Notes: generated by a model from the letters alone, not told the origin. Shown: positions 45,701-54,483, counted from the stretch's first letter. The stretch: DNA of 64,000 nt from JBBREP01 sp038202885 (GCA_038202885.1 JBBREP010000005.1:17119-81118), one strand, 5' to 3'. Program-made: numbers and translations.

Positions 45701-48285
45701 GGCGGGCGCTCATCCTGAAGGAGATCCTGAGCCACTACAACACCGGTGGACCGGTCATCCTGGCGAACTCGCCGCCCACGGCGCAGTTCCAGGCCACCTG
45801 CGGCAGCCTCACCTGCGGCCTCGACGCGACGCAGTCGTCGGACGCCGACGGCTCGATCGTGTCGTACGAGTGGTCGATCAACGACGGCGGCAGCGCTACC
45901 GGCGCGTCGACCGTGTACTCCTTCGCGACTGCCGGCACCTACCAGGTAACGCTCACCGTCACCGATGATGCCGGGGCGACCGCGTCGACAAGTCAGACAT
46001 TGGTTGCCGCGCCGGTGCCACCGGCGGCGTACGCGTCCGACTCGTTCAACCGCACGCTCAACGGAAGCTGGGGCATCGCCGACGACAGCAGTTCCTGGGT
46101 CACTCCCGGATCATCGGCGACCTACTCCGTGGACGGCGATACCGGCCGCTACACGCTCGCTGGGGCCGGCGCAAGCTCGTCGAGCCGCTTGCCGACTGTG
46201 GTCGAGACCGATCTCGACGTCCAGACGCGCTTCCAGTTCAACGTCGCACAGAACAATGGCTCGTGGATCAATCTCGTCGGCCGCTTCGTGGCGAACGGTC
46301 TCGAATACCGCGGTCGCGTGCGTATTGGTGCATCGACGCTCTCGGCCGCCGCGTACCGCGTGTCGGGCGGAGCGACCACACAGGTCGGCTCGCAAGTCAC
46401 CGTTCCAGGAGTCACGGCGGCGCCAAATACGTGGTACCGAGTGCGCTTCAACGTCAGCGGCACGAACCCGACGCGCCTGAAGCTGAAGGTCTGGCTCGAC
46501 GGCACTGCTGAGCCCGCGGCGTGGAACGTGGACGTCACCGACAACACTGCGGCACTCCAGACCGCCGGTTCGCCGGGCCTCCAAGCGTTCGCCAACGGCA
46601 GTGCGTCGTATCCGCTCGTGTACCGCTTCGATGACTTCACCGCCGGGCCTGCAAACACCGCGCCCGTCGCGAGCTTCACCACCGACTGCTCGCAGGCGCT
46701 CGGTTGCAACGTCGATGGATCGGCGTCGAGCGATGCCGACGGCTCCGTGGTGAACTACACCTGGAACTTCGGCGATGGCACGAATGGAGTCGGCAGCACG
46801 ACGTCGCACACCTACAGCACGCCGGGCACCTATGTGATCACGCTGATGGTGACCGACGACGGTGGCCTCCAGCACTCGACATCACACTCCGTCGTCATCG
46901 CATCGGCGTTCACGGCAGCGTTCACAAGCAACTGCACGAACTACGCCTGCAGTTTCGACGGGTCAGCGTCGAGCGTGCCGAGCGGCACGATCACGGGGTA
47001 CGCCTGGAACTTCGGTGATGCCACGTCGGCCAGCGGCGTCACACCGTCGCACACCTACCTTGCGCCTGGCGTCTACCCCGTCACCCTCACGGTGACCGCC
47101 TCGGGAGGAGGCACCGCATCGGCGAGCCACAACGTGACCGCCGACCTCGCGCCGGTGGCCTCGTTCACGGTGTCGTGCACGCTGACGAGCTGCTCGGTCA
47201 ACGGTTCGGGCTCGAGCGATCCTGACGGAAGTGTCTCGACGTACTTGTGGGACTTCGGCAACGGCACGACCGCGTCGGGTGCCACCGCCACCGCGAGCTA
47301 TGCGCTCGCGGGTAGCTGGCCGATCCAGCTCACGGTGACCGACGACCTCGGACGCACGAACACGTCGACGCAGATCGCGACCGCGTCGATTGCACTGCCG
47401 CTGGTCACGACGTACGCGAGCGACACGTTCACTCGCTCGCAGACCAACGCGTGGGGCACCGCTGGGCTCGGCGGAAGTTGGACGGTCGCGGGCGCGTCGC
47501 CCTCACTGTTCGGCGTGAACGGCACCGCAGCAACGTTCACGTTGCCGGCAGCGGGCGCGACGGCCGCAGCGCGACTGGACGGCGTCAGTCAGGCTGACGT
47601 CGACATCCAGACCACAGTGGCGCTCAACGCCACGACAACGGGTGCCGGTTCGTGGATCAACGTGCTCGGTCGTTCGATCAATGCGACGACTGAATACCGC
47701 GCTCGGATCCGGTTCAGCAGCACTTCGGTCTACGCGGCGGCATACCGCCTGCCCGGCGGCGCCGCGCAGCTGATCGCGCCGGAGGCCAACACCGGCATCG
47801 CGTCGCTCCCGAACACGGACTACCGCGTGCGCTTCAACGTGAGCGGTGCGAACCCGACCACGTTGCGGATCAAGGTGTGGAATGCGAGTGACCCCGAGCC
47901 TGCGGCCTGGAACGTTGTGACGACCGACAGCACGCCCGCGCTCCAAGTCGCCGGCACCGTCGGCGTGCAGAGCTACGCACGATTGAGCAGCGCTTACCCG
48001 TTGGTGTTCGCGGTCGACGACTTCACGGTGCGCCAAGCCGTGCTGCCGCCCGTCGCGTCGTTCACCACGGGCTGTGCGAGCACGACGTGCTCGGTCAATG
48101 CCAGCGGTTCGTTCGCCGACGCCCCCATCACCACCTACGAGTGGGTATACGGCGACGGCACGACCGACACGGGTATCACCGCGAACCACACGTTCGCCGT
48201 CGCAGGCGCCTACACGATCACGCTGACGGTGACCGACTCGCTCGGCACCAGCACCGTCACCACCCGAACCGTCAACGTCAGCTGA
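42724..48285 (+). CDS. Giant secreted multidomain protein: fibrinogen-like, beta-propeller, FN3, LamG, PKD, jelly-roll repeats
   Basis: A 1853-residue secreted protein. Signal peptide about 1-34 (ASAA cleavage); fibrinogen-C-like domain about 56-275 (CDMTTQGGGWVMVGRG); a delta-60/WD-like beta-propeller about 300-710 with repeated GGxF units (MFVGGKF, LYLGGSF, LFVAGNF); FN3 about 712-795; LamG/ConA-like about 800-1007; PKD about 1015-1096; jelly-roll-like domain A about 1102-1309; PKD 2-4 about 1311-1555; jelly-roll-like domain B about 1560-1770; PKD 5 about 1774-1853. Every PKD has a Cys pair (Cx4-5C) near its start. No sortase or LPXTG anchor; a surface or matrix protein is likely. Start ATG 42724. 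Confidence 0.9.
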   Translation: MSRSVSRAASAALALSLCAAAISSLPATPASAAAPSTPSPATIHTGASTADAAPSCWAIKQSFPASADGVYWLQTPTLIAPQQFYCDMTTQGGGWVMVGRGREGWTFNWRGQSNVTSLRTTVAGTGAFAPAALPTTTIDGLLDGGRVDALADGVRIRRATNSSGTNYQEMRFNYLNLDGWSWDLYGGIPLKSISFDGATTNFSSYSRCSTATTCEVNLDNGLRRVGTKLTSSHNNKQGFAYGDNISGSNSSSSYLWTYTNERSALPFAQVFLRPMLGDANVDFATITNAGTAVQALRPLPVSTPQIMQWGVTDVSKPATDPDPKNDSPVLALAQVGNTMFVGGKFQNVQHGAGGAKTSQPWLAAFDVETGAWINTFRPSLDGAVWDLRASPDGKLFVAGNFTSINGAPNTAGLAKIDPATGNPVSGWTAFVSSPRYNTPRAHARALDIQGNWLYLGGSFNTVTGGPSLTSRSTGGVARVSLTDGTPDATWKGYYDNTVMDISASPDGTRVYVVGFFKNMGTTSAFGTPRDAVAVVDAVSGAAIPGMKQYVPSAADPTRHYQQTIMEYQGSVFLGGSEHDFQKYTRSDLSLVRGNVTEHGGDFQAVAAKDGVVYGSCHCYQGTYADTYSWPPTSNYGRVDNSLWTNAYDATTFDKIPDFDPQWGVNTGTGEGIWELTFDSDGCLWAGGDLIRGGYSGSTPNWLGGFARFCQRDVTPPTSPTNLRTTVSGATTNLQWAASTENTGGAIKYEILRDDRVVAVQGARTFALPDTNYGRWFVRAIDATGNRSASTEVLTVGTKPTYPQLVASTPQVRGHWRLGESATNQAAANAVGADTGTYSGNVTVGAPGVITDATNTAATFAGSDGVVTIPSSATLSPTTATSLEAWVDVADTAGARDIVGKLGTMALRMNGAFSFSVSTGNGTFTATAPSSVTTGRHHLVGTYDGASVRLYDSGALVASALATGTLVNSASPLLIGNGASGAFAGAIDEVALYGRALILKEILSHYNTGGPVILANSPPTAQFQATCGSLTCGLDATQSSDADGSIVSYEWSINDGGSATGASTVYSFATAGTYQVTLTVTDDAGATASTSQTLVAAPVPPAAYASDSFNRTLNGSWGIADDSSSWVTPGSSATYSVDGDTGRYTLAGAGASSSSRLPTVVETDLDVQTRFQFNVAQNNGSWINLVGRFVANGLEYRGRVRIGASTLSAAAYRVSGGATTQVGSQVTVPGVTAAPNTWYRVRFNVSGTNPTRLKLKVWLDGTAEPAAWNVDVTDNTAALQTAGSPGLQAFANGSASYPLVYRFDDFTAGPANTAPVASFTTDCSQALGCNVDGSASSDADGSVVNYTWNFGDGTNGVGSTTSHTYSTPGTYVITLMVTDDGGLQHSTSHSVVIASAFTAAFTSNCTNYACSFDGSASSVPSGTITGYAWNFGDATSASGVTPSHTYLAPGVYPVTLTVTASGGGTASASHNVTADLAPVASFTVSCTLTSCSVNGSGSSDPDGSVSTYLWDFGNGTTASGATATASYALAGSWPIQLTVTDDLGRTNTSTQIATASIALPLVTTYASDTFTRSQTNAWGTAGLGGSWTVAGASPSLFGVNGTAATFTLPAAGATAAARLDGVSQADVDIQTTVALNATTTGAGSWINVLGRSINATTEYRARIRFSSTSVYAAAYRLPGGAAQLIAPEANTGIASLPNTDYRVRFNVSGANPTTLRIKVWNASDPEPAAWNVVTTDSTPALQVAGTVGVQSYARLSSAYPLVFAVDDFTVRQAVLPPVASFTTGCASTTCSVNASGSFADAPITTYEWVYGDGTTDTGITANHTFAVAGAYTITLTVTDSLGTSTVTTRTVNVS

Positions 48286-48299
48286 CGCCGGCGCCGAGG

Positions 48300-48782
48300 T
48301 CAGGTCGCGCCTGGATCGCCGTCGGTGCGGCGTTGCAGCCAGTCCGGCCATGGAACCGGCGGATTCGGAAGCGCAACGATGCCCCGCTCCTCGAGCAGCC
48401 GAGCGAAGCCGTCATGGTCAGTAGGGATTGCACGCGGGTCGCCGCACATGATCTCGTAGAGCGTGGCGCCTTCGGGACCGGCGATGATCGGCCCAAAGAC
48501 CGCGCCTTGTTCGAGGGTGATGTGGGTACCGGCCGAGCAGATGCGCTCGCCCACCGTCACTTCGCCTGCCACCACGAACACGAAATGATCCGAGGCGTGG
48601 CCGTGGCGTTCGACGACCATGCCAGGGTCGTAGCGGGCGTAGATCACAAGCCGTTGCGGCGACCACTCGAGGAATTTCTCCCACACTGACACGCGCTGTC
48701 CGCCGTGCGATTGCGCCTTGACCTCGGTCCACGCGTGTTCGTTGATCGACGCGATGAGAGGTCCGCCCTGCTCGTCGGCCAT
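48300..48782 (-). CDS. Cupin-domain protein
   Basis: A 160-residue small cupin from ATG 48782. The beta-barrel motif is seen as HGHASDHFVFVVAGEVTVG (metal-binding His pair and Glu) and ICSAGTHITLEQGAVFGPI. It resembles ChrR-type or dioxygenase-like cupins; no known catalytic partner. Ends PWPDWLQRRTDGDPGAT. Adjacent to the DksA-like gene on the same strand, spacing 46 nt, so possibly co-transcribed. Confidence 0.85.
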   Translation of the reverse strand: MADEQGGPLIASINEHAWTEVKAQSHGGQRVSVWEKFLEWSPQRLVIYARYDPGMVVERHGHASDHFVFVVAGEVTVGERICSAGTHITLEQGAVFGPIIAGPEGATLYEIMCGDPRAIPTDHDGFARLLEERGIVALPNPPVPWPDWLQRRTDGDPGAT

Positions 48783-48828
48783 GGGTGCTCCTTCGTCGCC
48801 GATCTCGGTCGGCGTCCCAGTTCGCCGA

Positions 48829-49164
48829 CTAGCGGTCTGCGGCCTCTTCGACGGTGAGTTCTGCGGCCGGGTCGGCCTCGAGTCGCTCATCGGGAATCGC
48901 AATACCGCTGCGTACCGAAAGACCGAACGTGCCGTCCTGCAACCGCGCTTCGGCCCTCGCGATGGCGTCGAGGCGATCGCGCAGCTGGACCGCAACCGCG
49001 TCCGCGGTCTCCTCGGCAACGAATCCCTCGGCCGGGTCAGCCATGTCGCCGGGTTCGTTCGCGGCGGCGCGGTCGTCCAACCCGTCGGCGACGACGTCGT
49101 CGAGCAGCGCTTGGACGCGTGTGCGCTCGGCTCGAAGGAGGGCTTCGGCCTTGTCGGGTTGCAT
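48829..49164 (-). CDS. DksA/TraR-like protein lacking zinc-finger cysteines
   Basis: A 111-residue helical protein from ATG 49164. The layout matches DksA/TraR-type proteins (long N-terminal coiled-coil, then IPDERLEADPAAEL, the equivalent of IPxERLEAxPxAxxC). The expected CxxC...CxxC zinc finger is replaced: FGLSVRSGIAIPDERLEADP and no Cys follow. Loss of metal binding is therefore expected, yet the fold signature remains, so the gene may act as a zinc-independent variant or be degenerate. Divergent from the ABC exporter. Confidence 0.8.
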   Translation of the reverse strand: MQPDKAEALLRAERTRVQALLDDVVADGLDDRAAANEPGDMADPAEGFVAEETADAVAVQLRDRLDAIARAEARLQDGTFGLSVRSGIAIPDERLEADPAAELTVEEAADR

Positions 49165-49229
49165 ACGTACTCCATGGTTGCGGGCCGCACGAAGTCGGCC
49201 GGCGGTTGGAGTGCCTAGATTACGGCGCG

Positions 49230-50177
49230 GTGGCACCCGCAATCGCAGTCTCGGGACTCGTGAAGACATTTGGGGCGGCCCGAGCGCTGGACGGGCTCGA
49301 TCTTCACGTCGATACCGGCGAGGTGCACGGCTTCCTGGGGCCGAACGGCGCGGGAAAAACCACCACGATCCGCGTCCTCCTCGGCATGCTGCGCGCCGAC
49401 GAGGGGCGCGTCGAGCTCCTGGGCGGTGATCCGTGGCGCGATGCCGTCGAGTTGCACCGGCGAATCGCGTATGTGCCGGGTGAGCTCAACTTGTGGCCGA
49501 AGCTCAGCGGCGGCGAGGTGATCGACATGCTCGGCCGGTTGCGGGGCGAGCTGGATGAGCGCCGGCGCGAGGACCTGATCGAACGCTTCGAGCTCGACCC
49601 CACCAAGAAGGCCCGGACGTATTCGAAGGGAAACCGTCAAAAGGTTGGCTTGGTGGCCGCGCTGGCGTCCGACGCGGAGCTGTTGATCCTCGACGAGCCG
49701 ACATCGGGTCTCGACCCGCTGATGGAGGCGGTCTTCCAGGACTGCATACGCGAGGTCAAAGCCGAAGGTCGAACGGTGTTGTTGTCGAGCCACATCCTCG
49801 CGGAGGTCGAAGCGCTCTGCGACCGCGTGAGCATCATCCGCGCCGGGCGAACACAACAGACAGGAACGCTCGCGGAGCTGCGGCACCTCACGCGCACGTC
49901 GATCACCGCGGAGACGGCACAGGCGGCCGACACGCTCGCGAATCTCCTCGGCGTGCACGATCTTGAGATCAACGACACCCATGTGCACTTCGATGTCGAC
50001 ACGGTGCATCTCGAAACGGCGATGCGTCGCCTGAGCGAACTCGGGATCCGCAGCCTGCTCAGTCACCCGCCGACCTTGGAGGAGCTGTTCCTCCGCCACT
50101 ACGGCGACGAACTCGCGCGCGAACGCGATCGTGCGCAGCATGATCGTCCCGACCGCGACGCGTACGACGCACGGTGA
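49230..50177 (+). CDS. ABC exporter ATP-binding protein (module 3)
   Basis: A 315-residue ATPase from GTG 49230. Walker A GPNGAGKTTT, signature YSKGNRQKVG (a variant of LSGGQ), Walker B LLILDEPTSGLD and H-loop SSHILAEVE are intact. A C-terminal extension of about 90 residues ends in charged tail DELARERDRAQHD. It is coupled to the permease by a GTGA overlap. Similar pairs export polyketides or drugs in actinomycetes, but the substrate here is not known. Confidence 0.93.
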   Translation: MAPAIAVSGLVKTFGAARALDGLDLHVDTGEVHGFLGPNGAGKTTTIRVLLGMLRADEGRVELLGGDPWRDAVELHRRIAYVPGELNLWPKLSGGEVIDMLGRLRGELDERRREDLIERFELDPTKKARTYSKGNRQKVGLVAALASDAELLILDEPTSGLDPLMEAVFQDCIREVKAEGRTVLLSSHILAEVEALCDRVSIIRAGRTQQTGTLAELRHLTRTSITAETAQAADTLANLLGVHDLEINDTHVHFDVDTVHLETAMRRLSELGIRSLLSHPPTLEELFLRHYGDELARERDRAQHDRPDRDAYDAR

Positions 50178-51772
50178 CGACCGCGCCGGTGGAGTTCACG
50201 GGCACGGCGATCCTCACGCGCTTCGTCCTGCGCTCGGAGCGCGTCCGCATCCTCATCTGGATCGCAGCGATTGTCGCGTTAGTCATCGCAACGGTCGCGA
50301 GTGTCAAGGGCTTGTACCCCACCGCAGCTGACCTCCGGCAAGCCGCCATCGCGTCGCAGGGCAACGCCGCGGCGATCGCGTTCAATGGCCCAGCACAGGG
50401 TCTCGACACCGTTGGTGGCCAAGTCGCGTTTCAGCTCGGGGCGATCGGGCTCGTCGTCGTGTCGCTCATGAACCTGTTGCTGATGGGTCGCCTCACCCGC
50501 GGCGAGGAGGAAGCGGGCCGCTTGGAACTCCTGCGATCGCTGCCGATCGGGCCGTACTCCGCTCCCGCAGCTGCGATGGTCACCATCGCAGCCGTCGACG
50601 CGATCGTGGGCGGGTTGGTCACTCTCATTACGCGCGCAGAGGGACTGCCGACCGCCGGTTCGATTGCGTTCGGGGCATCCTTCATGCTCGTCGGCGCGCT
50701 GTTCGGCGCAGTCGCGCTGATCGCGGCGCAGGTAAGTGAGAACACCCGCGTCGTCTACGGCATGGCCGGCGCGGCGCTCGCCGCCTCGTTCGTACTCCGC
50801 GCTGTCGGCGACATCGGCAACGGCGCGATTTCGTGGCTTTCTCCCATTGGTTGGGCGCAAAAGACGCGACCCTTCGCGGGCGAGCAATGGTGGCCGTTCC
50901 TCCCCATCATCGCGACAACCGCGGCGTTGGTTGCGATCGCGGTAGCGCTGTCTCGCCGACGTGACGTCGGCGGTGGTCTCGTGGCGCCGCGCCCCGGTCG
51001 CCACCACGCAGCGCCGAGCCTTGGGCGCCCAGTGGGTTTGGCAACACGACTGCAGCGTGGCAGCGTCATCGGTTGGAGTGTCGGCATCGCACTCACGGGG
51101 ATCGCCTACGGATCGATCGCCGACAGCATCAACGACTTCGTCAAGGACAACAAGACCCTCGCCGACATCATTGCGGCCCGCGGCGGAGCAAACCTCATCG
51201 ACTCGTATCTCGCGATGTCGTTCCGCATCCTCGCCCTCGCCGCCGCGGGCTTCGCGATGCAATCAGCACTCCGGCTGCGAAGCGAGGAGACGGCGCTCCA
51301 TGCCGAACAGATCTTGGCGACAGCCGTCTCGCGCGTCCGCTGGGCCGCGAGCCACCTCACCGTTGCGTTGGGTGGCACGTTGGTAGTGCTGTGCGTTTCG
51401 GGTGTGTCCGTCGGCGTGTCCGCAGCGGTGGTCACCGGAGACCGCGACATGGTGCTGCGCTCCATCGGTGCGGCGCTGGCGTATGCGCCCGCGGTGTGGT
51501 TGCTCGTCGGGCTCACCGTCGCGTGCATCGGGATCGCGCCACGCGCTGCCGCGGCAGCGAGTTGGGGTTTCCTGGCCGTCTGTTTCGTGATCGGGATGCT
51601 TGGCCAACTTCTCGATCTGCCCGTGTGGACGCAGGACGTGTCACCGTTCCAGCACGTACCGCAACTCCCGGCCGCCGATCTCACCGTCGTCCCGTTGCTC
51701 ACGCTCGCCCTCATCGCGGCCGCGCTCACCACCACCGGCCTGGTCGGACTGCGCCAGCGCGACATCGGCTGA
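50174..51772 (+). CDS. ABC exporter permease, 12-TM type (module 3)
   Basis: A 532-residue integral membrane protein from GTG 50174 (overlap GTGA with the ATPase). It appears to consist of two ABC-2-like halves of six helices each (second half from about residue 300, RGSVIGWSVGIALTGIAYG), as in polyketide antibiotic exporters. Conserved cytoplasmic stretch EEEAGRLELLRSLPIGPY. No other subunit is visible, so the exporter is probably an ATPase plus this fused permease. Confidence 0.92.
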   Translation: MTTAPVEFTGTAILTRFVLRSERVRILIWIAAIVALVIATVASVKGLYPTAADLRQAAIASQGNAAAIAFNGPAQGLDTVGGQVAFQLGAIGLVVVSLMNLLLMGRLTRGEEEAGRLELLRSLPIGPYSAPAAAMVTIAAVDAIVGGLVTLITRAEGLPTAGSIAFGASFMLVGALFGAVALIAAQVSENTRVVYGMAGAALAASFVLRAVGDIGNGAISWLSPIGWAQKTRPFAGEQWWPFLPIIATTAALVAIAVALSRRRDVGGGLVAPRPGRHHAAPSLGRPVGLATRLQRGSVIGWSVGIALTGIAYGSIADSINDFVKDNKTLADIIAARGGANLIDSYLAMSFRILALAAAGFAMQSALRLRSEETALHAEQILATAVSRVRWAASHLTVALGGTLVVLCVSGVSVGVSAAVVTGDRDMVLRSIGAALAYAPAVWLLVGLTVACIGIAPRAAAAASWGFLAVCFVIGMLGQLLDLPVWTQDVSPFQHVPQLPAADLTVVPLLTLALIAAALTTTGLVGLRQRDIG

Positions 51773-51821
51773 GACCCTGCGATGCCTCAGCTCACGAACG
51801 CCGTCGTGGCATTTCTTGCCA

Positions 51822-51866
51822 CCAGTGGTACTTGCGTCGCAAATATTCATCCTCAGATACCAATGG
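51822..51866. repeat. 45-nt inverted-repeat element, copy 1
   Basis: Arms CCAGTGGTACTT and AGATACCAATGG flank a 21-nt loop. The same arms (CCATTGGTACTT / AAGTACCAATGG), with a loop of identical length, occur in copy 2 at 54484-54528. The element is AT-richer than the surroundings. Copy 1 lies 50 nt downstream of the ABC permease stop and 60 nt before the DUF167 start, so a terminator or REP-like role is possible. Confidence 0.75.
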
Positions 51867-51925
51867 ACGGCCAGCGATCCATGGCATAGCGGCCGCTCGA
51901 CGAGCGCGGCGCGACAGACTGGAGC

Positions 51926-52216
51926 GTGCGCATCGAGATCCACGTCCGGCCCGCGTCATCCAAGACGGTGGTCGGTGGCGAGTACGACGGCGTGCTCGTC
52001 GTGCGCGTCGTCGAGCCCGCGGACGGCGGGCGCGCAACGGCTGCATCGCTGCGGGCCGTCGCCAAGGCCCTCGCGCTCCCTCAGCGATCGGTGACGCTGG
52101 CCCGAGGCGCCACCAGTCGGCGCAAGCTCATCGACATCGCCGTCGCACCCGGCGCCAGCGCGTCGATCACGACCATGCTCCAAGAGCTTCGTGCCAACAG
52201 GACCGACGATCGCTGA
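51926..52216 (+). CDS. DUF167 (YggU-family) protein
   Basis: A 96-residue product from GTG 51926. Family signature: IHVRPASSKTVVGGEYDGVL and ATSRRKLIDIAV. YggU-type proteins are small, soluble and of undefined function. Complete and of usual length (about 75-110). Single gene, downstream of inverted-repeat element copy 1 and convergent with the alpha/beta hydrolase gene. Confidence 0.88.
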   Translation: MRIEIHVRPASSKTVVGGEYDGVLVVRVVEPADGGRATAASLRAVAKALALPQRSVTLARGATSRRKLIDIAVAPGASASITTMLQELRANRTDDR

Positions 52217-52272
52217 GCAGCGCGGATGCGCTCGCCCCTTCTCTCGATCTGCTTCAGACGGCTGGCGCCGGC

Positions 52273-53217
52273 TTATGACTGTGTCTCCAGCGATCGCATT
52301 TGCTCCGCAACGGTCACCACGTTCGTGATGATCTCGCCGAACGAATTCGGGTCGGCAAGCAGCCAACTGTGACCGCCTTCGACCGTATGCACTTCCTTCG
52401 CGCCCACCGCTGCAATGAGCGAGTCGATCGACATCCGGCCCACGATCCGATCGCGCGCACCCCAGACGACCACGACGGGCAGTTCTCGCGCCTTGAGGTC
52501 CTCGAGTTCGGTCGTGAGATCGGCAAAGCGGGCGAGGCTCGCTGCCTGCCAGACCGCACGCGGGTTGCGAAGCGCGTTGATGACCGCATCGTGGACGATC
52601 ACGGGTAACACACGCCGCATCTGGCGCGCCGGAAAGATGTCGGCTGGGAAGTGCAGGCCCCAATCCCACAACGGCCGGGCTTTCATCGTCTCGATGATCG
52701 AGCCGTGCTTGCGCCATGCCGACCCACCGATGGAGTCGATGAGCACAAGGGCCCGGACTCGCTTCGGATGGTCATGAGCAAGGCGGATCGCGACGGCGCC
52801 GCCGAACGAATGGCCGACCAGCACGACCGGCCCGCCGGTGTCGACAGCACCCAGGAAGCGATCGACCCATTCCGCGTAGTCGCCGAGCTCGGAATGGTCG
52901 GGCAACGGCGCACTTGCGCCGTGGCCCGGCAACGCCGGCGCAATCACGCGAAAGCCTGCCGCGGCGAGCCGCTCGAGGCCGGCACGATAGGTCGAGTTCG
53001 TCAGGGCCCAACCGTGCAGAAACACGACGGTCGGCGCCAATGAGGTCAACTCCCCCGAGACGCCGTAGCCCACCTGGAGCCCCGCGATCATCGTGGTCCG
53101 CCACTCGAATGACACGCGTTGCGAATCGGCGCCACCGGAAACGGCCTCCGTCTTCGGCGGGGAAACGCCGTCACGGGACGCTACGGCGACAGACGGATTG
53201 ATGCGCGAGATCGGCAC
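52273..53217 (-). CDS. Alpha/beta-hydrolase
   Basis: A hydrolase of the alpha/beta fold. From GTG 53217 (GAGGGG RBS at good spacing) the product has 314 residues; ATG 53091 and GTG 53115 are later alternatives. The core shows VVFLHGWAL (oxyanion loop), the nucleophile elbow GHSFGGAVA, acidic residue region VVWGARDRIVG, and the catalytic His in VEGGHSW. The 40 residues before the core are low-complexity, so the start remains uncertain. Substrate unknown. Confidence 0.88.
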   Translation of the reverse strand: MPISRINPSVAVASRDGVSPPKTEAVSGGADSQRVSFEWRTTMIAGLQVGYGVSGELTSLAPTVVFLHGWALTNSTYRAGLERLAAAGFRVIAPALPGHGASAPLPDHSELGDYAEWVDRFLGAVDTGGPVVLVGHSFGGAVAIRLAHDHPKRVRALVLIDSIGGSAWRKHGSIIETMKARPLWDWGLHFPADIFPARQMRRVLPVIVHDAVINALRNPRAVWQAASLARFADLTTELEDLKARELPVVVVWGARDRIVGRMSIDSLIAAVGAKEVHTVEGGHSWLLADPNSFGEIITNVVTVAEQMRSLETQS

Positions 53218-53257
53218 TGCGCCCCTCGGTTCGTTGGTCAACGTGGTGCCAGGATGC

Positions 53258-54379
53258 TCACCAGCGCAGGAGCGCACCGATGCCCTCGGCCGGACCGCCA
53301 CCGCCCGGCACTACCCAGACGCCCGCACTCGTGCCCAACGCCGCGCGGATCGCGACGTCGACCAGGAGGCTTGACTTCGGCGTGGTGACGCCGAGTTCGC
53401 GCAACTCCTCCGCGCCGGCCGATACGGGCACCGGGCCGTCACCGAACCATGCCCGCCGATCGTCGCTCCAATCGTGATGCACGAGCAGCAGCTCAACCCG
53501 ACCTTGTTCCAGGGCATGCAATGTGCCGACGACCCCCTCGACCGCACGGTCTTGTTGCCCACGCGCCTCGCGAAACGTTTCGAGCACAGCCACCGTCGAC
53601 CGGGCCGCCGCGGTCATGACCCAGCGGTGCGCCTCCTCGGCGACGGCATCGTCAGAACCGTGGGCCGACCGACCCCCCGCCACGTGCTCGGTAAGGCGTA
53701 CCGTGCGGTCGGGCAGGTGATGCTCGAGCAACTCAACGGCGCGTACATCTCCGGCAACGACGATGACCTCGGCGCCGACCTCGTCGCTGGCCCGCTGCAC
53801 CTCGTCGGCAATCTGGCGTGCGTTGGCTTCCCACGAGTTCTCGGCTCTGCGCTGGTACCGCGACTGTGACCAACCGCCAGGTGCAACTTTGCGCATCGGC
53901 GTCGTGTGGTCGCCATCGACGGAACGCACCTCGCGGTCACCATGTCGAGGGACAACAGTGATGTCGGCGCCGCGCCGGTCTGTGAGCACCACCACGTAGG
54001 GCGGCGACTGTTGCCTCCAGCGGATGAGCGGGCTGATGACCGGCACGCCGTCCCAGGACGCGAAGTCCGACGGAGGGGCGTCGGGACCGTGCTCGACGTG
54101 CACGAGCGCGTCGGCCGACGCGAATGCCGCGAGACACGCACCATGCATGTGCGCGTCGGCGACGAGTGCTTCGATGCGATCGAGCGCGCTCGCAGGCGCA
54201 TCTTGGTCTTCGAGCACGGACCGCAGGTTGCCCCAGCGTTGGAGCGATGCGACGCCCGCATTCACAATGTCGCCTTCGGTCGCCATGTACACGCTGACCA
54301 TCGGCGTAGCCGAGGCCGCGAGTTCGTGCAGGTCCGCCCAATGGCTGGAACCGGCGAGGGTCTTTGCGGAGAGGTCCAT
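53258..54379 (-). CDS. Vms1/eRF1-like (Rv2629, baeRF family) protein
   Basis: A 373-residue protein from ATG 54379, related to Rv2629 and to archaeo-eukaryotic release-factor-like domains (baeRF2). Visible features: MVSVYMATEGDI near the N-terminus, VVVLTDRRGADITVV, a GWSQSRYQRRAENSW helix (conserved Q/R motif of Vms1-type domains) and the C-terminal VWVVPGGGGPAEGIGALLR. Likely a peptidyl-tRNA or stalled-ribosome factor (inference). Upstream lies inverted-repeat element copy 2, and its stop is 41 nt before the hydrolase start. Confidence 0.88.
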   Translation of the reverse strand: MDLSAKTLAGSSHWADLHELAASATPMVSVYMATEGDIVNAGVASLQRWGNLRSVLEDQDAPASALDRIEALVADAHMHGACLAAFASADALVHVEHGPDAPPSDFASWDGVPVISPLIRWRQQSPPYVVVLTDRRGADITVVPRHGDREVRSVDGDHTTPMRKVAPGGWSQSRYQRRAENSWEANARQIADEVQRASDEVGAEVIVVAGDVRAVELLEHHLPDRTVRLTEHVAGGRSAHGSDDAVAEEAHRWVMTAAARSTVAVLETFREARGQQDRAVEGVVGTLHALEQGRVELLLVHHDWSDDRRAWFGDGPVPVSAGAEELRELGVTTPKSSLLVDVAIRAALGTSAGVWVVPGGGGPAEGIGALLRW

Positions 54380-54483
54380 GCGTCCAGCATCGCGGGATCC
54401 GCCCTCGCACTCCAGGGCCGAAGGACCCTCTCCGGTCGGGTTATGGCCCCGATCGTCGTGCTCGCCGCCCGCTAGGCGCGGGT

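Noticed and set aside
44431..45735. A 434-residue open frame antisense to the giant secreted protein
   Set aside because: Arg/Gly-rich composition, no motif, no RBS; a mirror of the repetitive coding strand.
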